DNA from: Candidatus Blautia equi
GTDB lineage: Bacteria; Bacillota; Clostridia; Lachnospirales; Lachnospiraceae
DNA: 8,256 bases
Reading direction: 5' to 3'
NCBI GenBank assembly: GCA_018064695.1
Contig: JAGHUU010000071.1
Span: forward strand, 1 to 8,256
The translations under genes were made by a program, and so were the position numbers. Positions within the stretch are counted from its first letter, which is position 1. Each line of letters starts with the position of its first letter. Under the pieces are notes generated by a model. The model was not told where the DNA came from, ran no database searches, and worked only from the letters and a program-made list of their open reading frames with translations. Shown in pieces: positions 1 to 6,603 of this stretch.

Positions 1-1527
1 CCGTTTAACGCAGTAAATATCCTGCATGACCGTCTGTTTATTGAATATGAGAAGACAGACATGCTGACTTACCTGAACCGCAGAGGTATGGTCTTCTGCG
101 ACGGAAAACCGCTGCTTCAGGTTCCGCTTTACAACAATCTGGCTGACCAGCCGGGCACTTACTGGGTGGAGGCAAACGGTATGACGGTTCATTACCGCCT
201 GCCTGATGACGGAGACCCGGAGGATCATGTCATTGAGCTTACCTGCCGTGAGCAGTGCTTTGCCCCTGAAAAGCCTTTCCTGAACTATATCAAAGTAAAG
301 GGCATCACCTTTGCCCATGCAGCTACCGGAGCACCGGTTCCGCAGAGAGGCGCGCTGTCCTGTTACCGCGGTCACCACTGGATCATTGAAAACTGTACCA
401 TCGACTGGTCCAACGCAGTGGGTATCGATGTGGGCAACGAGTGCTGGCATCATACTCTGCAGGATAACCAGACCATCGGTTATACCGTGGTTCGCGGATG
501 TAAGATCTACGATGTGGGTGTATGCGGTATTGCAGGTCTCTTTGCCAGAAATCTGCTGATCGAGGACAACCTTATTAAGGGCACCGGCTGGCAGAAGATG
601 GAGCTCTCCTGGGAGGCAGGCGGCATCAAGGTGCATAACAGCATCGATTCCCTGATCAGAAGAAACATCTTCACCGAGACCTTCCGCGCAGACCATCTCT
701 GGATGGATGTGGGAAATGAGAATAACCGTATCACCGGCAACCTGTTCCTGAACGGAAGAGAGCAGAGAGAGGCCATCTTCATCGAGTGCAGCCGTGACGA
801 TGTGAACCTCATCGACAACAACATCTTCTGGAATGTGGAGGGACGCTTTGATCCACGGGACATCCCGGTTGAGCCTGGCAGCAAGGGCTGGTATAAGAAA
901 GAAGAGTATGATGTGGTGAACGGCTACGCTGTTTACGGCGAGGGCACCGACCGCCTGCAGGTGGTAAACAACCTGATCGGCAATGTGAAGAGCGCAGGAT
1001 ACTTTGCAAAACCTGTTTCCTTCCGGTTTGGCGAGCACGGTATCCGCGGAGGCACATCCAGAGAGGCAAATATCAGCAACAACATCTTCTACAACTGCGG
1101 CGAAGCTGCCATCAAGTTCCCTACCAGGGACAATGAGGCGCAGGGCAATATCTATGCAGGCATGAGTAATCTTGGCGGATACCTCCGCGTGATCTACCCT
1201 GCACCGGAAAACTGCCTGAATCTCCAGGCGTGGACGGAGTTCTTTGGCTTCGACCTTCACGGCCTTGAGGCTGACTTCGTAGTGGAGATGGATACCGAGA
1301 ATTATACATTGACAATTTATAATGCACCGTCTGATGCATATTATCACCCGATGCGGATCCACCATGACTCCCTCATCAACAGCATTGAGGAGGCCATTCC
1401 GGTGAGACCATATATCGGCCCTGACAGTGATTTCTACGGAAACAACTGTGCCGGACCGCGAATCCCGGGACCAATTGCTGATATGAAAGCAGGCGTCGCT
1501 TATAATGTAGATCCAAGAAAGAAATAG
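1..1527 (+). CDS. GH120-like right-handed beta-helix glycosidase (probable beta-xylosidase), 5'-truncated by window edge
   Basis: The frame is open from base 1, so the ATG at 61 is internal and the true start lies upstream; about 508 residues are visible. The protein shows irregular beta-helix rungs rich in Asn and Gly, such as IENCTIDW, LIEDNLIKGTG, RITGNLFLNG and LIDNNIFWN. Numbering from the Met at 61, the block SWEAGGIKVH (Glu185), the block LWMDVGNENNRITGNLF (Asp216) and AIFIECS (Glu242) match the order of the three active-site acids known in GH120 xylosidases such as XylC (Glu, Asp nucleophile, Glu acid/base). The spacings, 31 and 26 residues, are close to but not the same as the XylC spacings I recall. 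Such enzymes release xylose from the non-reducing end of xylo-oligosaccharides. The esterase downstream fits xylan use. The family call is by motif recognition; another beta-helix glycosidase is possible. Whether it has a signal peptide cannot be seen. Confidence 0.75.
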   Translation, partial: PFNAVNILHDRLFIEYEKTDMLTYLNRRGMVFCDGKPLLQVPLYNNLADQPGTYWVEANGMTVHYRLPDDGDPEDHVIELTCREQCFAPEKPFLNYIKVKGITFAHAATGAPVPQRGALSCYRGHHWIIENCTIDWSNAVGIDVGNECWHHTLQDNQTIGYTVVRGCKIYDVGVCGIAGLFARNLLIEDNLIKGTGWQKMELSWEAGGIKVHNSIDSLIRRNIFTETFRADHLWMDVGNENNRITGNLFLNGREQREAIFIECSRDDVNLIDNNIFWNVEGRFDPRDIPVEPGSKGWYKKEEYDVVNGYAVYGEGTDRLQVVNNLIGNVKSAGYFAKPVSFRFGEHGIRGGTSREANISNNIFYNCGEAAIKFPTRDNEAQGNIYAGMSNLGGYLRVIYPAPENCLNLQAWTEFFGFDLHGLEADFVVEMDTENYTLTIYNAPSDAYYHPMRIHHDSLINSIEEAIPVRPYIGPDSDFYGNNCAGPRIPGPIADMKAGVAYNVDPRKK

Positions 1528-1529
1528 AG

Positions 1530-1544
1530 GTGTGCTATGCGCAC
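1530..1544 (+). repeat. Small imperfect inverted repeat in the xylosidase-esterase gap
   Basis: GTGTGC and GCGCAC flank the 3-base loop TAT, forming a 6-bp stem with one G-T wobble, two bases after the xylosidase stop. No U-tract follows, so it is a poor terminator. It sits about where a -35 element would lie for the putative promoter just downstream, so an operator role is possible but unproven. Confidence 0.3.
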
Positions 1545-1550
1545 TCTTCA

Positions 1551-1559
1551 TGCTATAAT
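1551..1559 (+). promoter_or_regulatory. Putative extended -10 promoter for the esterase gene
   Basis: TGCTATAAT is a perfect extended -10 (TGnTATAAT), 35 bases before the esterase ATG. No good TTGACA-like -35 is found 15-19 bases upstream; an extended -10 can partly compensate. It would allow the esterase and following genes to be transcribed separately from the xylosidase. Confidence 0.45.
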
Positions 1560-1594
1560 GAGAACCGGAAAATAAAAAATGAGAGGTTTTTGTT

Positions 1595-2551
1595 ATGAAA
1601 ATGAGAAAGATCTTCGCTTTGTCCGCTGCTTTGGTGCTTAGCTTATCGATAGGAAGTATAAATACTTTAGCAGAAGTGACAGAGGATACAGCAGAGGCGG
1701 CACAGGAGGATACAGTTATGGGACCGGCGGATATACTTCCAAGAGAATACGTAATGACATTTGAGGGAGAGCGCGGAACCATTGAATCCATCTCCTACAT
1801 GGCAAAAGACTATACACGCGATGGGGAAGATTTTGAAAAAAAGGCCTTTGTTTACCTTCCGGCCGGCTATGATGAAAGTAAACAGTACAATGTGGTCTAC
1901 CTGATGCACGGCATCGGCGGCAGTGAGAGAGAATGGACACTTGGAGAGGAAAGCTCAAAGCTTAAGAAGATCCTGGATCGCCTTATGGGAGAGGGAACCA
2001 TCGAGCCGTTCATCCTGGTCACACCAAACGGAAGGGCACTGGCACATCCTCATAAGGATGCAGTGGAGACCTTCTACATGTTCGGAAATGAACTGAGAAA
2101 CGATCTTATACCATATATTGAAAGTCATTATTCCACCTATGCGGAATATGATGAGAACGGATATGACCTTTCTGCCACCAGAAATCACAGAGCCATGGCC
2201 GGTCTTTCCATGGGCGGCATGCAGACCATCAACATAGGAATCGGCGAATGTCTGGATCTTTTCAGCTACTTCGGAGCTTTCTCCGCTGCGCCTACATCCA
2301 ATGTTTCCGCCATTGTGGCGAATCAGATCGACACATCAGAGTACGATGTGGATTTCTTCTATAATATCTGCGGCCTTCAGGATGACATTGCCTACAAGAG
2401 CGCCGCGGCTGCCGCAAAAAATCTGCCTGCGCTTTCCGAAAAGATGGTGGAGGGAGAGAACTTTATCTGGCAGGAGAAGGACGGCAGACATGACTTCAAC
2501 ATCTGGTTCCTGGGCGCATACAATTTTGCTCAGATCGTGTTTACAAAATAA
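1595..2551 (+). CDS. Secreted esterase, alpha/beta-hydrolase (CE1/esterase D-like; probable feruloyl or acetylxylan esterase)
   Basis: The 318-residue protein carries a Sec signal peptide: basic MKMRKIF, a hydrophobic core to about residue 22, and likely cleavage after NTLA (residue 26). There is no lipobox Cys, so release outside the cell is expected. The mature part shows the PF00756 esterase pattern. VYLMHGIGG (101-109) supplies the oxyanion-side HG motif, GLSMGG (203-208) holds the nucleophile Ser205, CGLQDD (259-264) probably holds the acid Asp263, and GRHDF gives His299. The family removes feruloyl or acetyl groups from arabinoxylan; which ester is cleaved cannot be read from sequence. 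The start is supported by GAGAGG at 1581-1586, 8 bases ahead of ATG. The ATG at 1579 is out of frame. The gene lies 67 bases after the xylosidase and 30 before the next gene. Confidence 0.85.
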   Translation: MKMRKIFALSAALVLSLSIGSINTLAEVTEDTAEAAQEDTVMGPADILPREYVMTFEGERGTIESISYMAKDYTRDGEDFEKKAFVYLPAGYDESKQYNVVYLMHGIGGSEREWTLGEESSKLKKILDRLMGEGTIEPFILVTPNGRALAHPHKDAVETFYMFGNELRNDLIPYIESHYSTYAEYDENGYDLSATRNHRAMAGLSMGGMQTINIGIGECLDLFSYFGAFSAAPTSNVSAIVANQIDTSEYDVDFFYNICGLQDDIAYKSAAAAAKNLPALSEKMVEGENFIWQEKDGRHDFNIWFLGAYNFAQIVFTK

Positions 2552-2581
2552 TCTGATTTCTGGTTTCGGAGTGGAGATAAA

Positions 2582-3211
2582 ATGATTCTAAGAGATGATA
2601 TGCTGGAGCTTACCCGGCGCATGACGATCAAAAGAAATTCCCTGGACAGAATAGCGGGATGCTATCTGGACGACGAGGGATATCAGGACGGAAGCTTTAA
2701 TACAAACTTCCTGAACCTGAAGCTGCCGGACCGGGAGAAGAATCTGAACCTGGCCAAGGTGATCCCTTTTTCCGAGACCAATGTGCAGTTAAAGGACTAT
2801 AGCTTTCTTCCCCAGGCGGGAAAGAAGGGCGGTATCTGGCAGCTGCTCATGATGATGCGGGAATGCGGCCTTAAAAACGATGCCCTCATGGATGTCTTCT
2901 ATGAACTCATAGCAGAGGCATATGAGTGCGGCCATGAGTATGCCATCTTTGTATTCCACGGCCGCTATGATGTCCCCATCAAAACAGAAGATAAAGAACG
3001 TCAGTGGGAATCGGAGGAGGTTTACGATTATCTCATCTGTGCCATCTGCCCTCTCACAGGCGACTACGAACCGGGAACCCCGGAATGCGGCTTCATCTTC
3101 CCGGCTTTCATGGACAGAAGCAGCGACACAAGAAAGGTACTGATCTACAACGCGAATCCCAATATGCCGCATGATGAGATCGCAGAAAAGGTGCTGTTGG
3201 CAAAACATTGA
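2582..3211 (+). CDS. DUF4317-family protein, short form
   Basis: This 209-residue protein has no signal peptide or membrane segment and is probably cytoplasmic. It resembles the DUF4317 family of Clostridia, whose function is unknown. The matching landmarks are TIKRNSLDRIAGCYLDDEG (15-33), a Leu-rich helical stretch ending in MRECGLKNDALMDVFYELI (92-110), YAIFVFHGRYDVP (120-132), EVYDYLICAICPL (146-158) and CGFIFPAFMDRSSD (169-182). Members I remember are roughly 400 residues, so this one looks like the N-terminal half. The loop between the ICPL and GFIFPAF blocks is also shorter than usual. No frameshift remnant is obvious, because the next gene begins 41 bases later. GTGGAG at 2571-2576 lies 5 bases before ATG. 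Close spacing suggests cotranscription with the esterase. The family assignment is from memory of its motifs. Confidence 0.7.
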   Translation: MILRDDMLELTRRMTIKRNSLDRIAGCYLDDEGYQDGSFNTNFLNLKLPDREKNLNLAKVIPFSETNVQLKDYSFLPQAGKKGGIWQLLMMMRECGLKNDALMDVFYELIAEAYECGHEYAIFVFHGRYDVPIKTEDKERQWESEEVYDYLICAICPLTGDYEPGTPECGFIFPAFMDRSSDTRKVLIYNANPNMPHDEIAEKVLLAKH

Positions 3212-3248
3212 ACATTCATGAATATTAATGAACCGAAAGGAACTGAGA

Positions 3249-3300
3249 AGATATGAAAAAACATACAGGATGGCTGCTTGCCGGCCTTATGGCAGGGATG
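3249..3300 (+). repeat. 52-base perfect direct repeat, copy 1
   Basis: It runs from AGAT just before the ATG through the first 16 codons of paralogue 1, and is identical base for base to 6604-6655. It encodes the signal peptide start. The leaders upstream are also related (GAACAT then GAAAGGAA at 3210-3242 versus 6575-6598). Confidence 0.95.
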
Positions 3301-4878
3301 ATCGTATTTTACGGAATCAGTGTTTCTGCGGGGGAAGTTCTGAAGGAACAGGTGATCTGGGACGCGGAAGATGTTGTGATTACTGCCGATAAAATGATTG
3401 AAACGGAAGGCTATAAGGTTCTGAAGCTTCATGCAGAAAATAACGGTACGCAGGATGTCAGCGTGATGGCAGAGAAGGTCTGGGTGAACAGTGTGGCCAT
3501 GGAGGATGATATTATCATTGAACTCCCTGCAGGAGAATCTCTGGACTATTACATGGAATTTGATAAAGTCCTGCTTCATGCAGTGGGAATAGATACTGTG
3601 GCTTCTATAGAACTTAGCCTGATGCTGTTTGATCCTGCCACTTATGACGATATTTGCGCCCCTGAGCTGATCAGCCTGACTACAGAGGGAAATGAGGACT
3701 ATCAGCAGTCTTATGACGAATCCGGAGATGTGATCTATGATGCAAACGGAGTAAAGATCATTTTTAAAGGCAGAATGCCGAAGTATGTCATTCCGGTGCT
3801 GGCATTTTTTACAGAGAACCATTCCGGTGCCGATATCTACCTTGATACTGATGAGGTGCTGTTAAACGGAGCAGAATCAGATCTCTGGATCTATGATCAT
3901 ATCCCGGATGGCAGAGCATCCCTGCATCTGGAAGATGCGTGGGATTTCTGGGAGAAACCGGAAACGCTTGACAGTATTGAGATGAATTTCAGTATCAGGG
4001 ATTATGAGACTGCTGAGTTCATAGATACCCTTGCTTATCAGAATGCAGATCCGGCCTTCTTCTCTGCCAATCAGGAAGAAGCTGATTATGGAGAGGAGGA
4101 CGCGGAACTGGCAGCGCTGTTTGACCAGACGCTGACAGAACAGGTGATCTTCGATAAGGAGGGCGTGGTCATCACTGTAAAGGATATCAGTGTGAAAGGC
4201 CGATATGTTCTGCTGAATCTGCAGACGGAGAATAAACTGGAGTATCCTTTGTTTGTTGATATACAGCGATTTTTTGTAAATAAAGCTTCTGTAGATGTGA
4301 GAGAACAAATGGAGCCCGCTGCAGGCGAAACCTGTGCACAGACTATCGCGATTCCGGCAGATTCTCTGCTGGAGTGGGGAATTGACCGTATTGCCAGCCT
4401 GGATTTTGATCTGTTTGTTGCGGCAGGCTCTAATTTTGCGGGTAATAGAAAGGATACCATCTTTGAATCCGAATCCATTCATCTGACAACAGATGGGAAT
4501 GAAGATTATGAGCAGGCTTTTGATGTCCAGGGTGAAGTGCTCTATGATTCCAACGGAATCCGTATTCTCTCCATCGGTGTGAAGGAAGGCGCTTTTGATA
4601 AATCTATTCGCCTGTGTGTGGAGAATCAGAACGATTTCCCGGTCTATGTAGGAGGACATAATATCACTGTGGATGGAAAGACTAAAAACGAATTTCTGAC
4701 TTATATGTTTGGCTGTTATGCTCCATCCGGCACGCATGCCATTGGCGGAATTACAGATGACATCGGAACAGACGGAGATATCGCTGTTGATTCCGTAGAG
4801 ATGACGCTTGAAATCCAAAATTACGAGACCATGGGAGAAATCGACACTGTGCAGGTGGCATTTGATCCTGTTGAATAA
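3253..4878 (+). CDS. Secreted four-domain repeat protein, unrecognised (paralogue 1)
   Basis: This 541-residue protein has a Sec signal peptide (MKKHTGWLLAG start, cleavage likely after SVSA, residue 26) and no lipobox, C-terminal membrane segment or LPXTG, so it should be released. The mature part is acidic. Four related domains are visible at about 33-145, 155-262, 297-412 and 424-538, forming two tandem pairs. Each domain opens with an aromatic-acidic motif (IWDAEDVVIT, IYDANGVKII, IFDKEGVVIT, LYDSNGIRIL) and ends with a D-[IV]-S-[IL]-[DE]-like strand (IDTVASIEL, LDSIEMNF, IDRIASLDF, VDSVEMTL). A junction motif, LTTEGNEDYQQ or LTTDGNEDYEQ, joins the domains of each pair. Alternating strands suggest Ig-like beta-sandwiches, loosely like DUF4352-type domains; that is inference. 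No enzyme motif is seen. AAAGGA at 3236-3241 precedes ATG by 11 bases. Function is unknown; binding or cell-surface display are guesses. Confidence 0.85.
   Translation: MKKHTGWLLAGLMAGMIVFYGISVSAGEVLKEQVIWDAEDVVITADKMIETEGYKVLKLHAENNGTQDVSVMAEKVWVNSVAMEDDIIIELPAGESLDYYMEFDKVLLHAVGIDTVASIELSLMLFDPATYDDICAPELISLTTEGNEDYQQSYDESGDVIYDANGVKIIFKGRMPKYVIPVLAFFTENHSGADIYLDTDEVLLNGAESDLWIYDHIPDGRASLHLEDAWDFWEKPETLDSIEMNFSIRDYETAEFIDTLAYQNADPAFFSANQEEADYGEEDAELAALFDQTLTEQVIFDKEGVVITVKDISVKGRYVLLNLQTENKLEYPLFVDIQRFFVNKASVDVREQMEPAAGETCAQTIAIPADSLLEWGIDRIASLDFDLFVAAGSNFAGNRKDTIFESESIHLTTDGNEDYEQAFDVQGEVLYDSNGIRILSIGVKEGAFDKSIRLCVENQNDFPVYVGGHNITVDGKTKNEFLTYMFGCYAPSGTHAIGGITDDIGTDGDIAVDSVEMTLEIQNYETMGEIDTVQVAFDPVE
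3349..4038 (+). repeat. Protein-level tandem unit A of paralogue 1 (domains 1 and 2)
   Basis: This encodes residues 33-262. It is homologous to unit B at 4141-4866 in domain order and junction motif, but clearly diverged between units. Unit A is closer to unit A of the second paralogue than to its own unit B, for example YDESGDVIYDANG here versus FDESGDVVYDANG there. The two-unit layout therefore predates the gene duplication. Confidence 0.75.
4141..4866 (+). repeat. Protein-level tandem unit B of paralogue 1 (domains 3 and 4)
   Basis: This encodes residues 297-538. It is linked to unit A by an acidic spacer (residues 263-296, rich in Glu, Asp and Ala). It contains one near-identical nucleotide tract shared with paralogue 2, at 4534-4569, and another perfect 25-base match just upstream at 4110-4134. 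Confidence 0.75.
4534..4569 (+). repeat. 36-base perfect match shared with paralogue 2 (copy 1)
   Basis: This encodes EVLYDSNGIRIL at the start of domain 4 and is identical, including all third codon positions, to 7928-7963. The sequence on both sides has diverged. Confidence 0.9.
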
Positions 4879-4890
4879 TGAGTTAATAAT

Positions 4891-4926
4891 GAAACATCCG
4901 GAATAGGAAGCTGCTCCGGATGTTTC
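4891..4926. repeat. 12-bp perfect inverted repeat after paralogue 1
   Basis: GAAACATCCGGA (4891-4902) and TCCGGATGTTTC (4915-4926) pair perfectly around a 12-base loop, 12 bases after the stop codon. The following bases, AGATTGTAGAC, are not a U-tract, so it is not a canonical intrinsic terminator. It may stabilise the mRNA 3' end or be a protein-binding site. The true terminator follows about 20 bases later. Confidence 0.75.
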
Positions 4927-4945
4927 AGATTGTAGACAAAGTTTG

Positions 4946-4974
4946 AGCACGTGGAGAATCACACGTGCTTTTTT
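4946..4974 (+). terminator. Intrinsic terminator after paralogue 1
   Basis: AGCACGTG (4946-4953) pairs with CACGTGCT (4962-4969) across an 8-base loop, followed by an uninterrupted run of six T (4969-4974). It ends the transcript of the upstream genes just before the toxin-antitoxin promoter. Confidence 0.9.
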
Positions 4975-4994
4975 GATGAAAAAAAGAGTATGAG

Positions 4995-5023
4995 TTGTTA
5001 TTTCTTTTTTTTAGTGGTACAAT
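4995..5023 (+). promoter_or_regulatory. Promoter of the toxin-antitoxin operon
   Basis: TTGTTA (4995-5000) and TACAAT (5018-5023) are separated by 17 bases, with TGG directly before the -10, making it an extended -10. Transcription should begin near 5030, between the upstream terminator and the antitoxin ATG at 5065. The placement shows the cassette carries its own sigma-A-type promoter. Confidence 0.8.
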
Positions 5024-5031
5024 ACAAAAAA

Positions 5032-5047
5032 GAAAATATAAATTTTC
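5032..5047. promoter_or_regulatory. Candidate operator: AT-rich inverted repeat at the TA transcription start
   Basis: GAAAAT (5032-5037) and ATTTTC (5042-5047) form perfect 6-base arms around ATAA. It lies just downstream of the -10 and before the ribosome binding site. AbiEi antitoxins are known to repress their own operon by binding inverted repeats near the promoter, which makes this a reasonable site. An AT-rich palindrome this short could also be chance. Confidence 0.35.
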
Positions 5048-5052
5048 ATAAA

Positions 5053-5058
5053 GTGAGG
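5053..5058 (+). promoter_or_regulatory. Ribosome binding site that fixes the antitoxin start
   Basis: GTGAGG lies 6 bases before the ATG at 5065. The longer in-frame start, GTG at 4951, sits inside the terminator stem and upstream of the promoter, so it cannot be used from this transcript. Confidence 0.75.
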
Positions 5059-5064
5059 ATTGAC

Positions 5065-5688
5065 ATGTTATACGATTATCTTATAGACGTATTTAATTCT
5101 GGGGATTTTATCTTTTTAGAAGATATTCATTATAAAGGAACTCCAGAAGCAATTCGACAACAGATGAAAGCACTTACTGATCAGGGGAAGATTCGTAGAT
5201 TTACTAATGGAGTTTACTATATACCGGAAAAGAAATGGGGAATTGAATTATCTCCATCCATAAATGATTATATTCAAAAAAAATATGTCATTGATCGAAA
5301 TGGAAACACAATAGGATATGTTGGTGGTATTACTGCAGTAAATCAGGCAAGGCTTACTACGCAGATGTCAGTAGATAAAATGGTTGTGTTTACAAATAAA
5401 GCTACAACAGCCATGAAAACAATCAAAGTGAAAGATTATACAATTATCTTGAAACGTCCATTGCTGGAAATAACAAATGAGAATTATAGAGTACTGCGAT
5501 TTCTCAGCATGCTTCTGGATTCTGAAGTATACTCTGAATTAAGAGGTGAGGAATATAAAGCAGCTATCAGAACTTTGGTAAAAAAGGAACAGCTGGATGG
5601 GGAAAAGCTGATGAAAATTGCAGCTGTTTATCCTGAAAAAATATATATGTCCTTATATAAAGGAGGCGTACTGCAATATGTTGGATAA
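5065..5688 (+). CDS. AbiEi-like antitoxin of a type IV toxin-antitoxin system (DUF6088-like)
   Basis: This 207-residue protein has an N-terminal winged-helix region (about 1-55): MLYDYLIDVFNSGDFIF, then PEAIRQQMKALTDQGKIRRF and the wing NGVYYIP (49-54). A middle domain contains GYVGGITAVNQARLTTQ (84-100) and KDYTIILKRP (123-132), followed by a helical C-terminus. This is the layout of AbiEi-type antitoxins, which bind DNA through the winged helix to repress the operon and counteract the toxin without a stable protein complex. No signal peptide is present. It overlaps the toxin gene by 11 bases, as is usual for coupled TA pairs. Base composition is AT-rich: the 60 bases from 5281 contain 20 G or C. 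Whether it repels phage or only stabilises its locus cannot be told. Confidence 0.85.
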   Translation: MLYDYLIDVFNSGDFIFLEDIHYKGTPEAIRQQMKALTDQGKIRRFTNGVYYIPEKKWGIELSPSINDYIQKKYVIDRNGNTIGYVGGITAVNQARLTTQMSVDKMVVFTNKATTAMKTIKVKDYTIILKRPLLEITNENYRVLRFLSMLLDSEVYSELRGEEYKAAIRTLVKKEQLDGEKLMKIAAVYPEKIYMSLYKGGVLQYVG

Positions 5689-6562
5689 AGAAGAATTAAG
5701 AAAACTCATATCTACAGTGGCTACTAGTCTGGGAAAGGATGCAGTATTTATTGAAAAGGATTATTACCAAACGCTAATGCTTCAAAAAATATCAAATATA
5801 TCAGAGAAATTAGTTTTTAAGGGCGGAACTTCGTTATCAAAATGTTATAAACTGATTAATCGCTTTTCGGAAGATATAGATATTTCAGCGAAATGCAAGC
5901 TCACTGAGGGTGAAAGAAGACGTTTCTATCATGCAATTATTGATTCAGCAGCAGAAATCGGATTATCATTTCCAGATACTACAAAGACAAAGAGCAAGAG
6001 ATTATATAACAGATTTGAATTCGAATATGAATCTGCGGTTACAAATGGTTTAGATTCTTTGATTATAGAAACAAATTATGATGTACCGGTATATCCGATC
6101 AGAGTGATGAAGATACCTGATTTTATCGGCGATTATTTCGAATCATATGAACTTGAAGTTCCAACGGAGCTTGGATTGGTTCCATTAAAGATGAATGTGC
6201 AAGAACCAATACGGACTTTTATTGATAAAGTATTTGCACTCTGTGACTATCATATTAAAAATGAACAGGCCGGACATTCAAGACACATGTATGATATCAC
6301 GGTCTTATTTTCAATGATGAAAATAAATGATGAGTTTACAGAGTTGTTTGCAAAAGTCCGTGAGGAACGGTCGCATTCAATAATGAGTCCTTCAGCTGCA
6401 TATGAGATTGATCTGCAGGAGCTTTTTCTGGAAGTCATAAATGATGAGGTCTATAAAAAGGATTATGAGAATGTAACGATGCATTTAATATACGAACATA
6501 AACCCTATATTGAAGTACAGAAAACGCTTCAGGATATATATAAAACAGGTTTCTTAAAATAA
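5678..6562 (+). CDS. AbiEii/AbiGii-type nucleotidyltransferase toxin
   Basis: This 294-residue toxin begins at ATG 5678, after AGGAGG at 5661-5666 (11-base gap). An ATG at 5618 is in frame but lacks a ribosome binding site and lies deep inside the antitoxin gene. The nucleotidyltransferase fold is evident. KLVFKGGTSLSK (44-55) carries the GG-[TS] motif, NRFSEDIDIS (61-70) carries the metal-binding Asp66 and Asp68, and LIIETNY (128-134) may supply the third carboxylate, Glu131. EKDYY (26-30), TFIDKVFAL (180-188, Lys184) and SRHMYDI (201-207, Asp206) match further conserved AbiEii blocks. AbiEii-family toxins are GTP-binding or NTP-using nucleotidyltransferases, some of which modify tRNA; the target here is unknown. 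All motifs look intact, so an active toxin is expected. No terminator follows. Confidence 0.88.
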   Translation: MLDKEELRKLISTVATSLGKDAVFIEKDYYQTLMLQKISNISEKLVFKGGTSLSKCYKLINRFSEDIDISAKCKLTEGERRRFYHAIIDSAAEIGLSFPDTTKTKSKRLYNRFEFEYESAVTNGLDSLIIETNYDVPVYPIRVMKIPDFIGDYFESYELEVPTELGLVPLKMNVQEPIRTFIDKVFALCDYHIKNEQAGHSRHMYDITVLFSMMKINDEFTELFAKVREERSHSIMSPSAAYEIDLQELFLEVINDEVYKKDYENVTMHLIYEHKPYIEVQKTLQDIYKTGFLK

Positions 6563-6603
6563 CTTCAACAAAGAGAACATGAAATATTCTGAAAGGAAAA
6601 GGT

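Noticed and set aside
2301..2585. Open frame of 94 residues on the + strand inside the esterase
   Set aside because: It is an alternative frame within the catalytic domain of the esterase, with an Arg/Trp/Ser-rich translation typical of shadows.
3197..3228. Promoter for paralogue 1 (TTGGCA with AATATT about 18 bases on)
   Set aside because: The -10 is poor and no extended -10 fits; cotranscription from upstream explains the short gap equally well.
3145..3822. Open frame on the - strand (225 residues) spanning the DUF4317 end and paralogue 1 start
   Set aside because: It runs antisense across two well-supported + strand genes, and its protein lacks recognisable motifs.
3877..4962. Long open frame on the - strand (361 residues) opposite paralogue 1
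   Set aside because: It is an antisense shadow. It crosses the terminator, has Cys/His/Ile-rich composition unlike real proteins, and similar antisense frames appear opposite paralogue 2 simply because the + strand sequences are homologous.
4951..5064. Longer antitoxin start at GTG 4951 giving 38 extra N-terminal residues
   Set aside because: The start codon lies in the terminator stem, upstream of the promoter, and the added residues are low-complexity Phe/Lys-rich. ATG 5065 has a proper ribosome binding site and begins the conserved winged helix.
5618..5677. Longer toxin start at ATG 5618
   Set aside because: It has no ribosome binding site and would lengthen the overlap with the antitoxin to over 70 bases. 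ATG 5678 follows AGGAGG and gives the usual short overlap.
6510..6544. Promoter for paralogue 2 inside the toxin 3' end (TTGAAG with TATATA or TATAAA)
   Set aside because: Spacings are off (19 or more bases) and the region is AT-rich, so such matches are expected by chance.
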